NCBI GenBank assembly: GCA_000998425.1
Contig: LCDG01000005.1
Location: forward strand, 1 to 48,471
From: Candidatus Nomurabacteria bacterium GW2011_GWC2_42_20
Lineage (GTDB): Bacteria; Patescibacteriota; Minisyncoccia; Phycocordibacterales; UBA1550
Length of the DNA stretch: 48,471 bases
Direction: 5' to 3'
The notes beneath the pieces were generated by a model. That model was not told the DNA's origin. It made no database searches and saw only the letters and a list, made by a program, of their open reading frames with translations. Below, piece after piece: positions 1 through 8,002 of the stretch (positions are counted from its first letter, which is position 1; every line of letters begins with the position of its first letter). Both the position numbers and the translations under genes were made by a program.

Positions 1-148
1 CCGCTGTTTTAAAATTTAATAAAAATTTTGCGGTCATGCAAAATGGGCGATTAGCCGAATTAGCAAATTCGTGGCTCGGCCATAAACTTTGGTTGTATTT
101 AAGTCGTCTGATATTATTGAATTATTGTTGTAAATTAAAATTAAATAT
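1..148. other. AT-rich left edge with a 13-bp copy of the tRNA-Val 5' end
   Basis: No gene is visible. Positions 43-55 (ATGGGCGATTAGC) are identical to 147-159, the first bases of tRNA-Val plus two upstream bases. The copy runs straight into an imperfect hairpin (about 52-78), so it is not a second complete tRNA. Confidence 0.5.
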
Positions 149-222
149 GGGCGATTAGCTCAGATGGTTAGAGCGTTACATTGACATTGTAAAGGTCGGA
201 GGTTCGATTCCCCCATCGCCCA
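149..222 (+). tRNA. tRNA-Val (anticodon GAC)
   Basis: The cloverleaf reads directly: acceptor GGGCGAT (149-155) pairs with ATCGCCC (215-221), the D arm starts GCTC, the anticodon loop is TTGACAT (GAC, valine), and the T arm is GGAGG-TTCGATT-CCCCC. The discriminator is A222 and CCA is not encoded. The gene is followed by a terminator and by two partial copies of its 3' end. Confidence 0.95.
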
Positions 223-392
223 CAAACATTAGGCAACAATGTGAAACATTGGGGCCTTTTTGTTTGTGTGGATGATGGGTGAATCGAAAAGCGCAGGCGC
301 GACGGCGCCGAGCTGGGGTCGCGGAATTTTTCAGCAGAAAAATATCCGTGACCGATCCGAGAGCTAAGCGAACTTCCCCCATCGCCCACAAA
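208..392. repeat. tRNA-Val tail repeats: 19-bp direct copy and degenerate inverted copy
   Basis: TTCCCCCATCGCCCACAAA occurs at 208-226 (tRNA 3' end plus flank) and is repeated perfectly at 374-392. Between them, 269-286 reads as the reverse complement of the tRNA tail with three mismatches over 18 bases. The interval 287-373 is GC-rich and folds into a long hairpin (about 316-352, arms beginning GGTCGCGGA and ending TCCGTGACC). No open frame of note lies inside. This could be a small tRNA-targeting element or a rearrangement scar; neither is proven. Confidence 0.7.
231..262 (+). terminator. intrinsic terminator of tRNA-Val
   Basis: AGGC (231-234) pairs with GCCT (254-257) around a CAATGT-GAA-ACATTG hairpin, followed by TTTTTG. 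It lies directly behind the tRNA, as expected for its terminator. Confidence 0.75.
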
Positions 393-430
393 ATAAAAGA
401 GCGTAGATTTCTCCACGCTCTTATTTTTAT
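391..430. terminator. hairpin terminator behind the second tRNA-tail copy
   Basis: AGAGCGT and ACGCTCT form a stem flanked by A-rich and T-rich tracts (AAATAAAA / TTATTTTTAT), so it can work in both directions. It sits between the repeated tRNA tail and the 3' end of the minus-strand gene ending at 453. Confidence 0.7.
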
Positions 431-452
431 AAACAATAATTTCTGGCTTACA

Positions 453-866
453 CTACTCGCATGTTCCGTGGTAGCCACACCAGTACGCACGGTCTATGGC
501 GCGACGTTGCTCCTCGCGCATACGATCGGCTTTCCCGCGCGCCTTTGCCGCCTCTACATCCATTCCATACATCGAGTATGAAGGTTGCTGGTAGGAGTAG
601 GAATAGCTGTAAGGATAGTAGTATGTTGGCTGCCCTATACCATATTGTCCAAATTGACGGTTGGACATTCTATCACCAAGGACCGCGCCGATTGATGCAC
701 AGTAACCAATAGCGACCGATCGCCCAACTCCTTGCCCAACATTACTGCAAATTATCCCTCCAGTAAGGCCACCGATCAATGCCCCCTCATCACTTGCATA
801 AACATATGATGGCGTCCCCATTAGAGCAATTACAGTACATGCAAGGCAAATTATTTGCTTTTTCAT
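453..866 (-). CDS. secreted glycine-zipper protein
   Basis: This encodes a 137-residue protein. I start it at MKKQ because a strong Shine-Dalgarno AAGGAGAA lies 6 nt upstream; the longer frame to 998 has no such support. The N terminus is a signal peptide (MKKQIICLACTVIALMG) with a likely signal peptidase I site after VYA. Residues about 30-65 form a Gly-rich zipper (GALIGGLTGG ... GRSVAIGYCASIGAVLG), as in 17 kDa-antigen or YMGG-type envelope proteins. Next come a Tyr/Ser/Gln-rich stretch and a charged C terminus with CGYHGTCE. It probably associates with the membrane or surface. Exact function unknown. Confidence 0.75.
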   Translation of the reverse strand: MKKQIICLACTVIALMGTPSYVYASDEGALIGGLTGGIICSNVGQGVGRSVAIGYCASIGAVLGDRMSNRQFGQYGIGQPTYYYPYSYSYSYQQPSYSMYGMDVEAAKARGKADRMREEQRRAIDRAYWCGYHGTCE

Positions 867-886
867 GATAATTCTCCTTAAATTAT

Positions 887-906
887 CATTGAGCGGGTGC
901 TCAATG
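887..906 (-). promoter_or_regulatory. hairpin in the 5' leader of the glycine-zipper gene
   Basis: CATTGAGC (887-894) and GCTCAATG (899-906) form a perfect 8-bp stem with a 4-nt loop, just upstream of the ribosome-binding site. It could stabilise the mRNA or bind a regulator. Confidence 0.5.
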
Positions 907-936
907 TGAAGTGAATCATATTTCAAATTTCTTATT

Positions 937-968
937 ACATCATGCCAAGAATACCTTGGTTTTGTCAA
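937..968 (-). promoter_or_regulatory. candidate promoter and operator for the glycine-zipper gene
   Basis: On the minus strand TTGACA (about 963-968) is followed 18 nt later by CATGAT, a weak -10. The spacer holds the dyad CCAAG-N5-CTTGG (945-959), a plausible repressor site. This rests on pattern only. Confidence 0.4.
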
Positions 969-1002
969 GTGTTCGAATGGAGCATGATTACTGTGCACAC
1001 AG

Positions 1003-1031
1003 TTGTTATATATTTATGGATACTCTATAAT
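1003..1031 (+). promoter_or_regulatory. strong sigma70-type promoter for norZ
   Basis: TTGTTA (1003-1008), a 17-nt spacer and TATAAT (1026-1031) form a near-consensus promoter about 120 nt ahead of the norZ start. The leader holds an imperfect dyad (CTCAC/CTATT at 1051-1061 with AATAG/GTGAG at 1077-1090). I see no clear FNR, NorR or NsrR consensus. Confidence 0.65.
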
Positions 1032-1151
1032 GACATATAGTTTTGAGTTGCTCACGCTATTCGAAATATTTGAAACAATAGTATTGTGAGTAGTGCGGGG
1101 AGTTTTAGTATGTGCATATTAATAATTTATTAGCAAAATATATTTTATAAA

Positions 1152-3449
1152 ATGGATAGTCAAAATTACGAGAAGGATAGTGTTAGTAATGTCCTTAAAT
1201 GGATATTGCTTGGTGTTGCGGTAGTCTCATTCGCTATTCTCGGATGGGCCGCAAAGGTTACATACAGTACAGTGCCTCCGCAGCCTGAAAAGTTTCTCAC
1301 TGAGTTTGGTGAGACTCTCATAACAGGAGATGATATTGTAGCCGGAAAGGGTGGCTTCCAAAAAGCTGGCCTCATGGACTACGGCAGTCTATATGGAATG
1401 GGGTCATACTTTGGTATCGACTACACTGCAGAATATCTGAAGCAGCTTGGTCTAAGGACTTCGGAGAACATAGCAATGCTTCGTTTTGGCCAGCCATATT
1501 CAGTACTTTCAGAGGACAACCAGGAATCGATAAAGAGGGAGATGCGAAGAATGCTCAAAGGTGTCGACCTTACAAAGAGCGAGGTTATTCTTCCTGTTCC
1601 GCTTGCTGATGCTGTTAAAACTATCAGACAGGATATCGTTACATTCCTGCTTACTGACAATCCTGAGATTGGATGGTCGAGAGCACGCGCTCTAAACAAT
1701 GAGACAGCTTTGGAGACCGCCAACTTCTTAATTTATTCATCAATAACAACAGTAGCGCTACGCCCAGATGGTTCTGCTTCATGGACACAGAATTGGCCAT
1801 ATGAACCTCTAGTGGGAAACGCACCTACAACTAGCGCGTTCAACTGGACGTGGATTAGCTACACATTCACATTCCTACTCTTTGGAGCCGTGATTTTTAT
1901 CTACGAACACTGGCTCAATCATCGCGATAATTCTCCTAGAGAGTATAAGATGATCGATTTCCGCCCACTAACACCAAGTCAGCGCAAGGTTGGTAAATAT
2001 TTTATCGTTGTCGGCGCGGTGTTCCTTACCCAGCTTGCGGTTGGTGTACTCATGGCGCACTACTACTCAGAACGTACCAGCTTCTATGGATTTGATATCG
2101 GCGAATACTTGCCATTTAATTTCCTTAGGTCGTTGCACATTCAGACTCCTATCGTTTGGATAGGCCTGTCATGGATCGGTGCTGCCCTCTTCCTTGCCCC
2201 AGTAATGAGCAAGAGAGAAGCAAAGGGTCAAGGTTTCCTGGTTGACCTATTGTTCTGGGTAACACTCTTTGTAGTTGCTGGAGGTATTATCGGTAACTAC
2301 TTGGGTAACATCAATGTAATCGACAAGAACTGGTTCTGGTTTGGCAACCAAGGGTTGTCGTACATTGAGCTTGGGCGCTTCTGGCAGATTGGCTTCTTTG
2401 TTGGACTAGTATCGTGGAGCATTTTAGTGTTCCGTGCATTGTGGCCAGAAAAAGGACTCGCTATGAAGGCTATTCGTGAATTCATTACTGGTAATATTTA
2501 CCTCGAACACCTCCTATGGGCAGCGACACTCAACATCGCTCTCCTATACGCAGCAGGAATGATTCCACTCACTGGAATCGCAAGCTCCTTCTCAATTACA
2601 GACTTTTGGAGATGGTGGGTTGTGCATTTGTGGGTAGAGCAGTCATTTGAGTTCTTCACAGTAGCGGTGAGCGCGTACCTCCTTATGGAGACTGGGTTGG
2701 TTTCTCGTACACTTGCAGAACGCGCAGTATACTTTGAGCTTATTCTCATATTCTTGGGTGGAGTCCTCGGTACTGGACATCACCTATACTGGGTTGGTGC
2801 TGGCTCTATGTGGATTCCTATCGGAAGCATGTTCTCGTTTATCGAGGTCATCCCTCTTGTTCTCTTGGTTATTGAGTCTATCCAGCAGTATCGTCTTATT
2901 CAAGGCACTGGCGGCACATTCAAATACAACCTTGCCTACCTCTTTATTATCGGCGCGGCATTCTGGAACTTCGTAGGCGCTGGTGTATTTGGTGGCGGTC
3001 TAATCAATGCTCCCCTTGTAAACTACTATGAGCACGGTACATTCCTAACTCTCAACCACGCTCACCTCGCACTCTTTGGAGCATTTGGATTGCTAGCAAT
3101 TGGTCTCATCTACTACTGTCTACGTTATGCTGCAGGTGACCACACTCATTTCGATGAAAAGACTGGGTATTGGGCATTCTGGTTGTACAACCTCGGCCTT
3201 GTACTCTGGATGGTTCTAAACTTCCTTCCAATCGGCTTCCCTCAGCTTGCTGCAGTATACGAGCACGGATATGCATTTGCGCGCAGTCTGGAATTCTACA
3301 ACACTACATTACTATGGCAGTGGATGCGAGTCCCTGGTGACGTAGTGTTTGGCGTAGCTGCACTTCTTATGGTTTGGGACTTCTTCAAGAAATTAAAGCC
3401 TGTCTTTAAGGCGCCAGAGCAGACACAAAACGAAGGTTCAACCAACTAA
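1152..3449 (+). CDS. norZ: quinol-type nitric oxide reductase, single subunit (qNOR)
   Basis: This 765-residue membrane protein reduces 2 NO to N2O. It has an N-terminal TM helix, an extracytoplasmic domain (about 40-225) and a 12-helix heme-copper core. All expected ligands are present: H329 (heme b, LHIQT), H492 and E496 (VVHLWVEQ), H543/H544 (GTGHH) for FeB, and H636/H638 (LNHAH) for heme b3 and b. There is no CxxCH, which rules out a cytochrome-c-fed NorC partner and fits the quinol-fed qNOR class. Length matches the family. It stands alone with its own promoter and terminator, and no quinone or other respiratory gene is in view. The start has no clear Shine-Dalgarno. Detoxification of NO is the likeliest role (inference). 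Confidence 0.95.
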   Translation: MDSQNYEKDSVSNVLKWILLGVAVVSFAILGWAAKVTYSTVPPQPEKFLTEFGETLITGDDIVAGKGGFQKAGLMDYGSLYGMGSYFGIDYTAEYLKQLGLRTSENIAMLRFGQPYSVLSEDNQESIKREMRRMLKGVDLTKSEVILPVPLADAVKTIRQDIVTFLLTDNPEIGWSRARALNNETALETANFLIYSSITTVALRPDGSASWTQNWPYEPLVGNAPTTSAFNWTWISYTFTFLLFGAVIFIYEHWLNHRDNSPREYKMIDFRPLTPSQRKVGKYFIVVGAVFLTQLAVGVLMAHYYSERTSFYGFDIGEYLPFNFLRSLHIQTPIVWIGLSWIGAALFLAPVMSKREAKGQGFLVDLLFWVTLFVVAGGIIGNYLGNINVIDKNWFWFGNQGLSYIELGRFWQIGFFVGLVSWSILVFRALWPEKGLAMKAIREFITGNIYLEHLLWAATLNIALLYAAGMIPLTGIASSFSITDFWRWWVVHLWVEQSFEFFTVAVSAYLLMETGLVSRTLAERAVYFELILIFLGGVLGTGHHLYWVGAGSMWIPIGSMFSFIEVIPLVLLVIESIQQYRLIQGTGGTFKYNLAYLFIIGAAFWNFVGAGVFGGGLINAPLVNYYEHGTFLTLNHAHLALFGAFGLLAIGLIYYCLRYAAGDHTHFDEKTGYWAFWLYNLGLVLWMVLNFLPIGFPQLAAVYEHGYAFARSLEFYNTTLLWQWMRVPGDVVFGVAALLMVWDFFKKLKPVFKAPEQTQNEGSTN

Positions 3450-3460
3450 CCGCGTAATAC

Positions 3461-3520
3461 AACGCAATAAAAAAACATCCAGCCTCCATCAAGGGAGGCT
3501 GGATGTTTTTTTATTGCGTT
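3461..3520. terminator. bidirectional terminator with 27-bp near-perfect arms
   Basis: Arms starting AACGCAATAAAAAAACATCC and ending TTTTTTTATTGCGTT surround a short loop. The GC-rich core (CAGCCTCC/GGAGGCTG) is flanked by A and T runs, so it terminates norZ and could act in either direction. The pairing continues well past the U-tract. Confidence 0.85.
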
Positions 3521-3525
3521 AGCTG

Positions 3526-3531
3526 TATAAT
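3526..3531 (+). promoter_or_regulatory. -10 box 6 nt ahead of the membrane-protein ATG
   Basis: A perfect TATAAT lies 6 nt before the ATG at 3538, so the transcript would be leaderless or nearly so. No good -35 is seen; that region lies inside the terminator. Confidence 0.45.
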
Positions 3532-3537
3532 GATCAT

Positions 3538-3951
3538 ATGGAAAAAGACAACATACAATCGTCGCCTGCCACAAAGCACCCCCACTACTACGGGAATTTG
3601 ATCAGAAAGCAACTCTTTTTTGCGGCATTTGTAATAATGATTGCAGCGCTTATCGACAGCGAGCTTCGAAACTTTTATCTTTTTATAGGGCTTTTTGGGG
3701 TAGTTGGATTTACGATACTTGCTGGACTCACTAGTCCACAGAAAAGAGGGATTATGTTCACAGATGTGCTTGTGTCTTCATTCATGTTTCTAATCTTCGA
3801 ATACTTTGCAATCAGCGCATTTATTCGATATGAGGATTTTTCGGATCCAGTATTTTTCTTTCGACAATTGATAGCTGTTATTTATCTCGTTATATTGTAT
3901 TACAGCACAAAGACACTTCGATACTATGATGATGCAGAGGGCCACAAATAA
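3538..3951 (+). CDS. hypothetical membrane protein, about 4 TM segments
   Basis: This 137-residue protein has a polar N terminus of about 25 residues, then hydrophobic segments at about 28-42, 47-64, 77-92 and 108-122, with a charged C terminus (KTLRYYDDAEGHK). I recognise no family. The stop codon is 1 nt from the start of the NUDIX gene, so the two are probably co-transcribed. Confidence 0.65.
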   Translation: MEKDNIQSSPATKHPHYYGNLIRKQLFFAAFVIMIAALIDSELRNFYLFIGLFGVVGFTILAGLTSPQKRGIMFTDVLVSSFMFLIFEYFAISAFIRYEDFSDPVFFFRQLIAVIYLVILYYSTKTLRYYDDAEGHK

Positions 3952-3952
3952 A

Positions 3953-4381
3953 ATGCGTAAAGGAGAAGATTACATTGGGATTGCAGTTACATTTTTATGT
4001 CACGATGGAAATGGAAATTTCTTATTCAACAAACGTGGAGTGAACTGTCGTGATGAAAATGGAAGATGGGATCACGGAAGCGGAGCTATGGAGCTTGGAG
4101 ACACAATAGAAGATACTTTGCGAAAAGAGGTTTCTGAGGAATACTGCACGGATATTTTAGAATACGAATCTCTTGGATACCGAGATGTTCATCGCGAACA
4201 TAATGGAAAAAAAACACATTGGATTGGAATTGATTTTAAGGTTCTTGTGGATAGAAGTAAGGTGAAAAACGGCGAACCACATAAGCTGGACGAAATAGGT
4301 TGGTTTACTTTGGACAATCTCCCAGAGCCTCTTCAGTCGCAAGTCCCTACATTCTTAAAATTATATAAAGACAAAATTTAG
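3953..4381 (+). CDS. NUDIX hydrolase with a degenerate Nudix box
   Basis: This encodes 142 residues starting MRKGEDY; the ATG lies 1 nt after the preceding stop. The Nudix fold is clear (VTFLCHDGNGNFLFNKRG) and the box reads GAMELGDTIEDTLRKEVSEE. The canonical GX5E carries Asp instead of Glu, REUXEE is KEVSEE, and the usual Gly after EE is absent. The metal-binding glutamates of EVSEE remain, so hydrolysis of a nucleoside diphosphate-linked substrate is plausible. Substrate unknown. Confidence 0.85.
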   Translation: MRKGEDYIGIAVTFLCHDGNGNFLFNKRGVNCRDENGRWDHGSGAMELGDTIEDTLRKEVSEEYCTDILEYESLGYRDVHREHNGKKTHWIGIDFKVLVDRSKVKNGEPHKLDEIGWFTLDNLPEPLQSQVPTFLKLYKDKI

Positions 4382-4407
4382 ACAGTCTATTTGCTTTCTG
4401 GTATAGT
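4379..4407 (+). promoter_or_regulatory. promoter of tsaD, leaderless type
   Basis: TAGACA (4379-4384), a 17-nt spacer and TATAGT (4402-4407) lie just 7 nt before the ATG at 4415. Transcription should start at or almost at the start codon. Confidence 0.55.
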
Positions 4408-4414
4408 CCCACAT

Positions 4415-5650
4415 ATGAGAATTCTCGCTATTGAAACCAGCTGTGACGAGACAGGAATTGCAATCCTAGAAACAACGGGTGCCCTCGGCGCCATTTCTCC
4501 ACGTGCGCAGATAAAAGTCCTTGCTGATGTGCTTGTTTCGCAGGCAAGCATCCACGCCGAATTTGGCGGTGTCTTCCCTGCTCTAGCGCGACGCGAGCAC
4601 GCAAAAAACATGATGCCACTCATCATTAGGGCACTCAGTGAAGCAGATCTTTTGCGACCACAACAAAGCGTGCGCATTCTTCACACAAAGGAAAAAGAGA
4701 CCCTCGAAAAAATTTTTTACAAGGAACCAGAACTTTTTGAGGCATTTAAAACAGCACTTCTAGACATCAGCATCCCTGACATTGATGCTATTGCGGTGAC
4801 TTCTGGTCCTGGACTCGAGCCAGCTCTTTGGGTCGGCATCAACACTGCCGAGGCTCTTGGCACACTGTGGGGCGTCCCAGTCATACCGGTGAATCACATG
4901 GAGGGACATATCGTCGCTTCGCTACTTACACACAAGTCTACAACAGACGGCAAGAAAAATTTTGCGCTGGCATCGCTCCACTACCCTGCTCTCACGCTCC
5001 TCATTTCTGGTGGGCATACGGAGCTTGTACTCATGGCGCGGGCAGGAACCTATGAAGTCCTAGGGCAAACACGCGATGACGCAGTTGGAGAGGCATTCGA
5101 TAAAGTTGCGCGCATGCTCGGCCTAGCCTACCCTGGTGGGCCAGAAATTTCGAAGCTTGCTGAGCAGGTACCTACAGGTAAAAAACTTATAGACCCACTC
5201 CCACGTCCCATGCTCTCCTCTAAAAACTTTGATTTTTCATTTTCAGGACTCAAAACTTCTGTGCTATACGCAATCAAAAAAATTCCATCCATTACTCCTG
5301 AAATGAAGGCTATCATCGCTAAGGATTTTGAGGATTCTGTTACAGAAGTCCTTGTTGCAAAAACCCTCGCCGCAGCAAAGAAATACAATGTATATGAAAT
5401 CATATTAGGCGGCGGGGTAAGCGCCAACAAGAAGATTCGTGCGGCCTTCATCAATGCCGTTCGCCGCGAGCTCCCTGGTGTCACACTTTTCCTACCTGAC
5501 CAAAAACTTTCCACGGACAATGGCCTCATGATTGGCGTAGCGGGACTTTTACGCTCAAGCAAAGTCGCAAAGAAAATAATTGCCGAGGGTCATCTCTGCC
5601 TCTCTCAAAATTCCAGACCAACACTTGCGGAACTGAGGAAGAGGAAGTAA
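4415..5650 (+). CDS. tsaD: tRNA N6-adenosine threonylcarbamoyltransferase TsaD
   Basis: TsaD transfers the threonylcarbamoyl group to A37 of ANN-decoding tRNAs (t6A), working with TsaB and TsaE. I start it at MRILAIETSCDET, the family N terminus; an upstream in-frame ATG at 4391 overlaps the promoter. Motifs are HAEFGGVFPALARREH, the metal-binding NHMEGH, LLISGGHTEL and GGGVSANKKIR. At 411 residues it is longer than most TsaD proteins; the extra length is an insertion at about 85-120 (QQSVRILHTKEKETLEKIF). No tsaB or tsaE is nearby. Confidence 0.95.
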   Translation: MRILAIETSCDETGIAILETTGALGAISPRAQIKVLADVLVSQASIHAEFGGVFPALARREHAKNMMPLIIRALSEADLLRPQQSVRILHTKEKETLEKIFYKEPELFEAFKTALLDISIPDIDAIAVTSGPGLEPALWVGINTAEALGTLWGVPVIPVNHMEGHIVASLLTHKSTTDGKKNFALASLHYPALTLLISGGHTELVLMARAGTYEVLGQTRDDAVGEAFDKVARMLGLAYPGGPEISKLAEQVPTGKKLIDPLPRPMLSSKNFDFSFSGLKTSVLYAIKKIPSITPEMKAIIAKDFEDSVTEVLVAKTLAAAKKYNVYEIILGGGVSANKKIRAAFINAVRRELPGVTLFLPDQKLSTDNGLMIGVAGLLRSSKVAKKIIAEGHLCLSQNSRPTLAELRKRK

Positions 5651-5857
5651 TTCAATTTTATACCAACTGAACTTGTATCCCAAAGGCCGGTGCAACCCAT
5701 ACGAGCAATGACTGATTGTGGTATCTTTGCTTTTTTAGCAAAAGTTTTCTGAGAAATATCAAATCTTAACCTTGATATTTAATTCAAACAACTCGTCTCT
5801 CTACTCAAGATACTTGATATTGGTCGTCCTATAAAATTATGATAAAATAAGCCCACA
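5651..5857. other. tsaD-valS intergenic region with promoter
   Basis: This 207-bp gap has an inverted repeat AAATATCAA / TTGATATTT (about 5755-5780) and the valS promoter. I see no T-box or other riboswitch, and the promoter leaves no room for one. Confidence 0.5.
5814..5843 (+). promoter_or_regulatory. promoter of valS
   Basis: TTGATA (5814-5819), an 18-nt spacer and TATGAT (5838-5843) end 14 nt before the valS ATG. The 5' leader would be only a few nucleotides. Confidence 0.6.
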
Positions 5858-8002
5858 ATGACAACTATTCCTGAAAAACTTACGAAACCCTACGAGCCGG
5901 CAAATACCGAGTCTCGCATATATAAACTCTGGGAAGAGAGCGGTTTTTTTAATCCAGACAACCTTCCCGAGAGGCATAAGGAACCTTTCACTATTATTAT
6001 GCCACCGCCAAATGCGAACGGACGTCTCCACGCAGGTCACGGGCTCACAATAGCACTAGAGGATATTATGACTCGCTACCAACGCATGCAGGGCAAAAAA
6101 GCCCTCTGGGTACCAGGAGCAGACCATGCGGGTTTTGAAACACAGGTAGTATACGAAAAGAAACTTGAAAAAGAAGGGCGCTCGCGTTTCAAGATGGATC
6201 GCAAGGAACTCTACGATGAAATTATGGCATTTACGCTTGAGAGTAAAAAACATATGGAGGCAGATGTGAAGGCTCTCGGCGCATCGTGTGACTGGTCGCG
6301 CGAAAAATTCACACTGGATCCAAATGTTGTTTCTGAAGTTCAGGAAACATTTCGCAAGCTCTATCGTGACGGACTTGTGTACCGCGGTTATCGCACCGTA
6401 AACTGGTGTACAAAACACCAGACATCACTTTCTGACGTTGAGACGGAGAATGTAGAAAAAGCTGACAAGCTGTATTACATAAAATACGGGCCGTTCGTCG
6501 TTGCCACTGTGCGCCCTGAAACTATTTTTGGTGATGTAGCGATTGCTGTCAATCCTAGTGATGCGCGCTATAAAAATTTCATTGGGCAAACAATAGAAGT
6601 ACAGCATCCGGAAAATAAATTATCACTCATTGTTATTGGGGATGAAGAAGTAGACCCAGAATTTGGCACCGGCGCGCTCAAAATTACTCCTGCACACGAC
6701 CACAATGACTTCCGTATGTCAGAAACGCACAAGCTACCTCGCATAGAGGTCATTGACCAATTTGGAAAGCTTAATGAAAAAACTGGAAAGTACGCCGGAA
6801 TGAAAATTGCAGATGCTCGTACTAAAGTGGTAGAGGATTTGCAAGCGCTCGGACTTATTGAAAAAATTGAAGACTACACGCACACTGTACCAACATGCTA
6901 CAAATGTAGTACGACGATTGAACCTCGCGTGATGCCACAGTGGTTTGTAAAAATGGCGCCTCTCGCAAAACTTGCAGGAGACGCCGTACGTGATGGAAAA
7001 GTTAAATTCATTCCCGACAACTTTGAGAAGATATTTTTGTACTGGATGGACAATACGATAGACTGGAACATCTCGCGCCAGATTGTGTGGGGTATTCAAA
7101 TTCCCGCGCTCATTTGCGCTCATTGCAACGCTGGAGCGCTGGACACAGAGCACAAAGAAGGTGGCGCATGCCCTACCTGTGGCAAGCCTTTGAGTACAGA
7201 AACGGACACCTTTGATACTTGGTTTTCATCTGGTCAGTGGCCACTTTTGGCTTTAGGATACCCTGAGAAGGCTGATTTGGGCTTCTACCCAACAGATGTT
7301 ATGGAAACCGGCCGAGACCTTATTTTCAAATGGGTGCCTCGTATGGTCATTTTTGGGCTTTACATAGCCAAGCAGGTTCCTTTTCATAATGTGTACATGC
7401 ACGGCATGGTGAACGACAAGCTTGGTAAAAAAATGTCTAAAAGCAAGGGGAATGTTGTCTCCCCTATTGAGCTCACCGACAAATACGGCGCCGATGCGCT
7501 CCGTATTGGGCTCGTGATTGGCAACACTCCAGGAAATGATATCGCTCTAGCCGAAGACAAAATAAAAGGATACAAGCATTTCTGTAATAAAATTTGGAAC
7601 GCGACACGTTTTGTTCTCACCAATATTGGCGACACAACTCTCGACACACCTAGACCTGCGCTAATCCCACGCGACGAGGAAATTCTTGCGGAATTTAACA
7701 CCGCACTCACAAGCATCACCTCACACTATGAAAACTTCCGCTTCCACCTCGCCGGGGAGGAACTCTACCATTACTTCTGGAATACGTTCGCTGACATAAT
7801 TATTGAAGAGATGAAGCCGCGTCTAGTTGGCAACGACCAAACCTCAAGAAATGGAGCGCAGTGGGTGCTTCTTCAAATTCTCTCTGCAAACATAAAAATG
7901 TTACACCCTTTCATCCCATTCATTACTGAGGAAATTTGGGGCATACTACCAAGAGAACAGAAATCACTTCTCATTATAGAACCATGGCCGAAACCATTTT
8001 AA
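5858..8002 (+). CDS. valS: valyl-tRNA synthetase, short form
   Basis: ValS charges tRNA-Val and edits mis-activated threonine. The 714 residues include the HIGH-type motif LHAGHG, the ValS signature WVPGADHAGFETQ, the editing domain, a Cys cluster (CAHC...CPTC, about 424-443), YPTDVMETGRDLIFKW and the KMSKS loop KKMSKSKGN. The protein ends after the anticodon-binding helices (ITEEIWGILP) and lacks the C-terminal coiled-coil arm of 850-950-residue relatives. Its 3' end overlaps the next gene by 19 nt. Confidence 0.95.
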   Translation: MTTIPEKLTKPYEPANTESRIYKLWEESGFFNPDNLPERHKEPFTIIMPPPNANGRLHAGHGLTIALEDIMTRYQRMQGKKALWVPGADHAGFETQVVYEKKLEKEGRSRFKMDRKELYDEIMAFTLESKKHMEADVKALGASCDWSREKFTLDPNVVSEVQETFRKLYRDGLVYRGYRTVNWCTKHQTSLSDVETENVEKADKLYYIKYGPFVVATVRPETIFGDVAIAVNPSDARYKNFIGQTIEVQHPENKLSLIVIGDEEVDPEFGTGALKITPAHDHNDFRMSETHKLPRIEVIDQFGKLNEKTGKYAGMKIADARTKVVEDLQALGLIEKIEDYTHTVPTCYKCSTTIEPRVMPQWFVKMAPLAKLAGDAVRDGKVKFIPDNFEKIFLYWMDNTIDWNISRQIVWGIQIPALICAHCNAGALDTEHKEGGACPTCGKPLSTETDTFDTWFSSGQWPLLALGYPEKADLGFYPTDVMETGRDLIFKWVPRMVIFGLYIAKQVPFHNVYMHGMVNDKLGKKMSKSKGNVVSPIELTDKYGADALRIGLVIGNTPGNDIALAEDKIKGYKHFCNKIWNATRFVLTNIGDTTLDTPRPALIPRDEEILAEFNTALTSITSHYENFRFHLAGEELYHYFWNTFADIIIEEMKPRLVGNDQTSRNGAQWVLLQILSANIKMLHPFIPFITEEIWGILPREQKSLLIIEPWPKPF

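Noticed and set aside
208-392. Classical integrated genomic island with attL/attR at tRNA-Val
   Set aside because: The repeats are only 166 bp apart and enclose no integrase or cargo, so I list it as a repeat and not as an island.
1152-3449. Heme-copper cytochrome oxidase instead of NO reductase
   Set aside because: There is no His-Tyr crosslink motif; the HLWVE glutamate and GTGHH pattern fit qNOR.
5651-5857. Possible T-box upstream of valS
   Set aside because: No T-box sequence or terminator pair is present, and the predicted promoter lies only 14 nt before the ATG.
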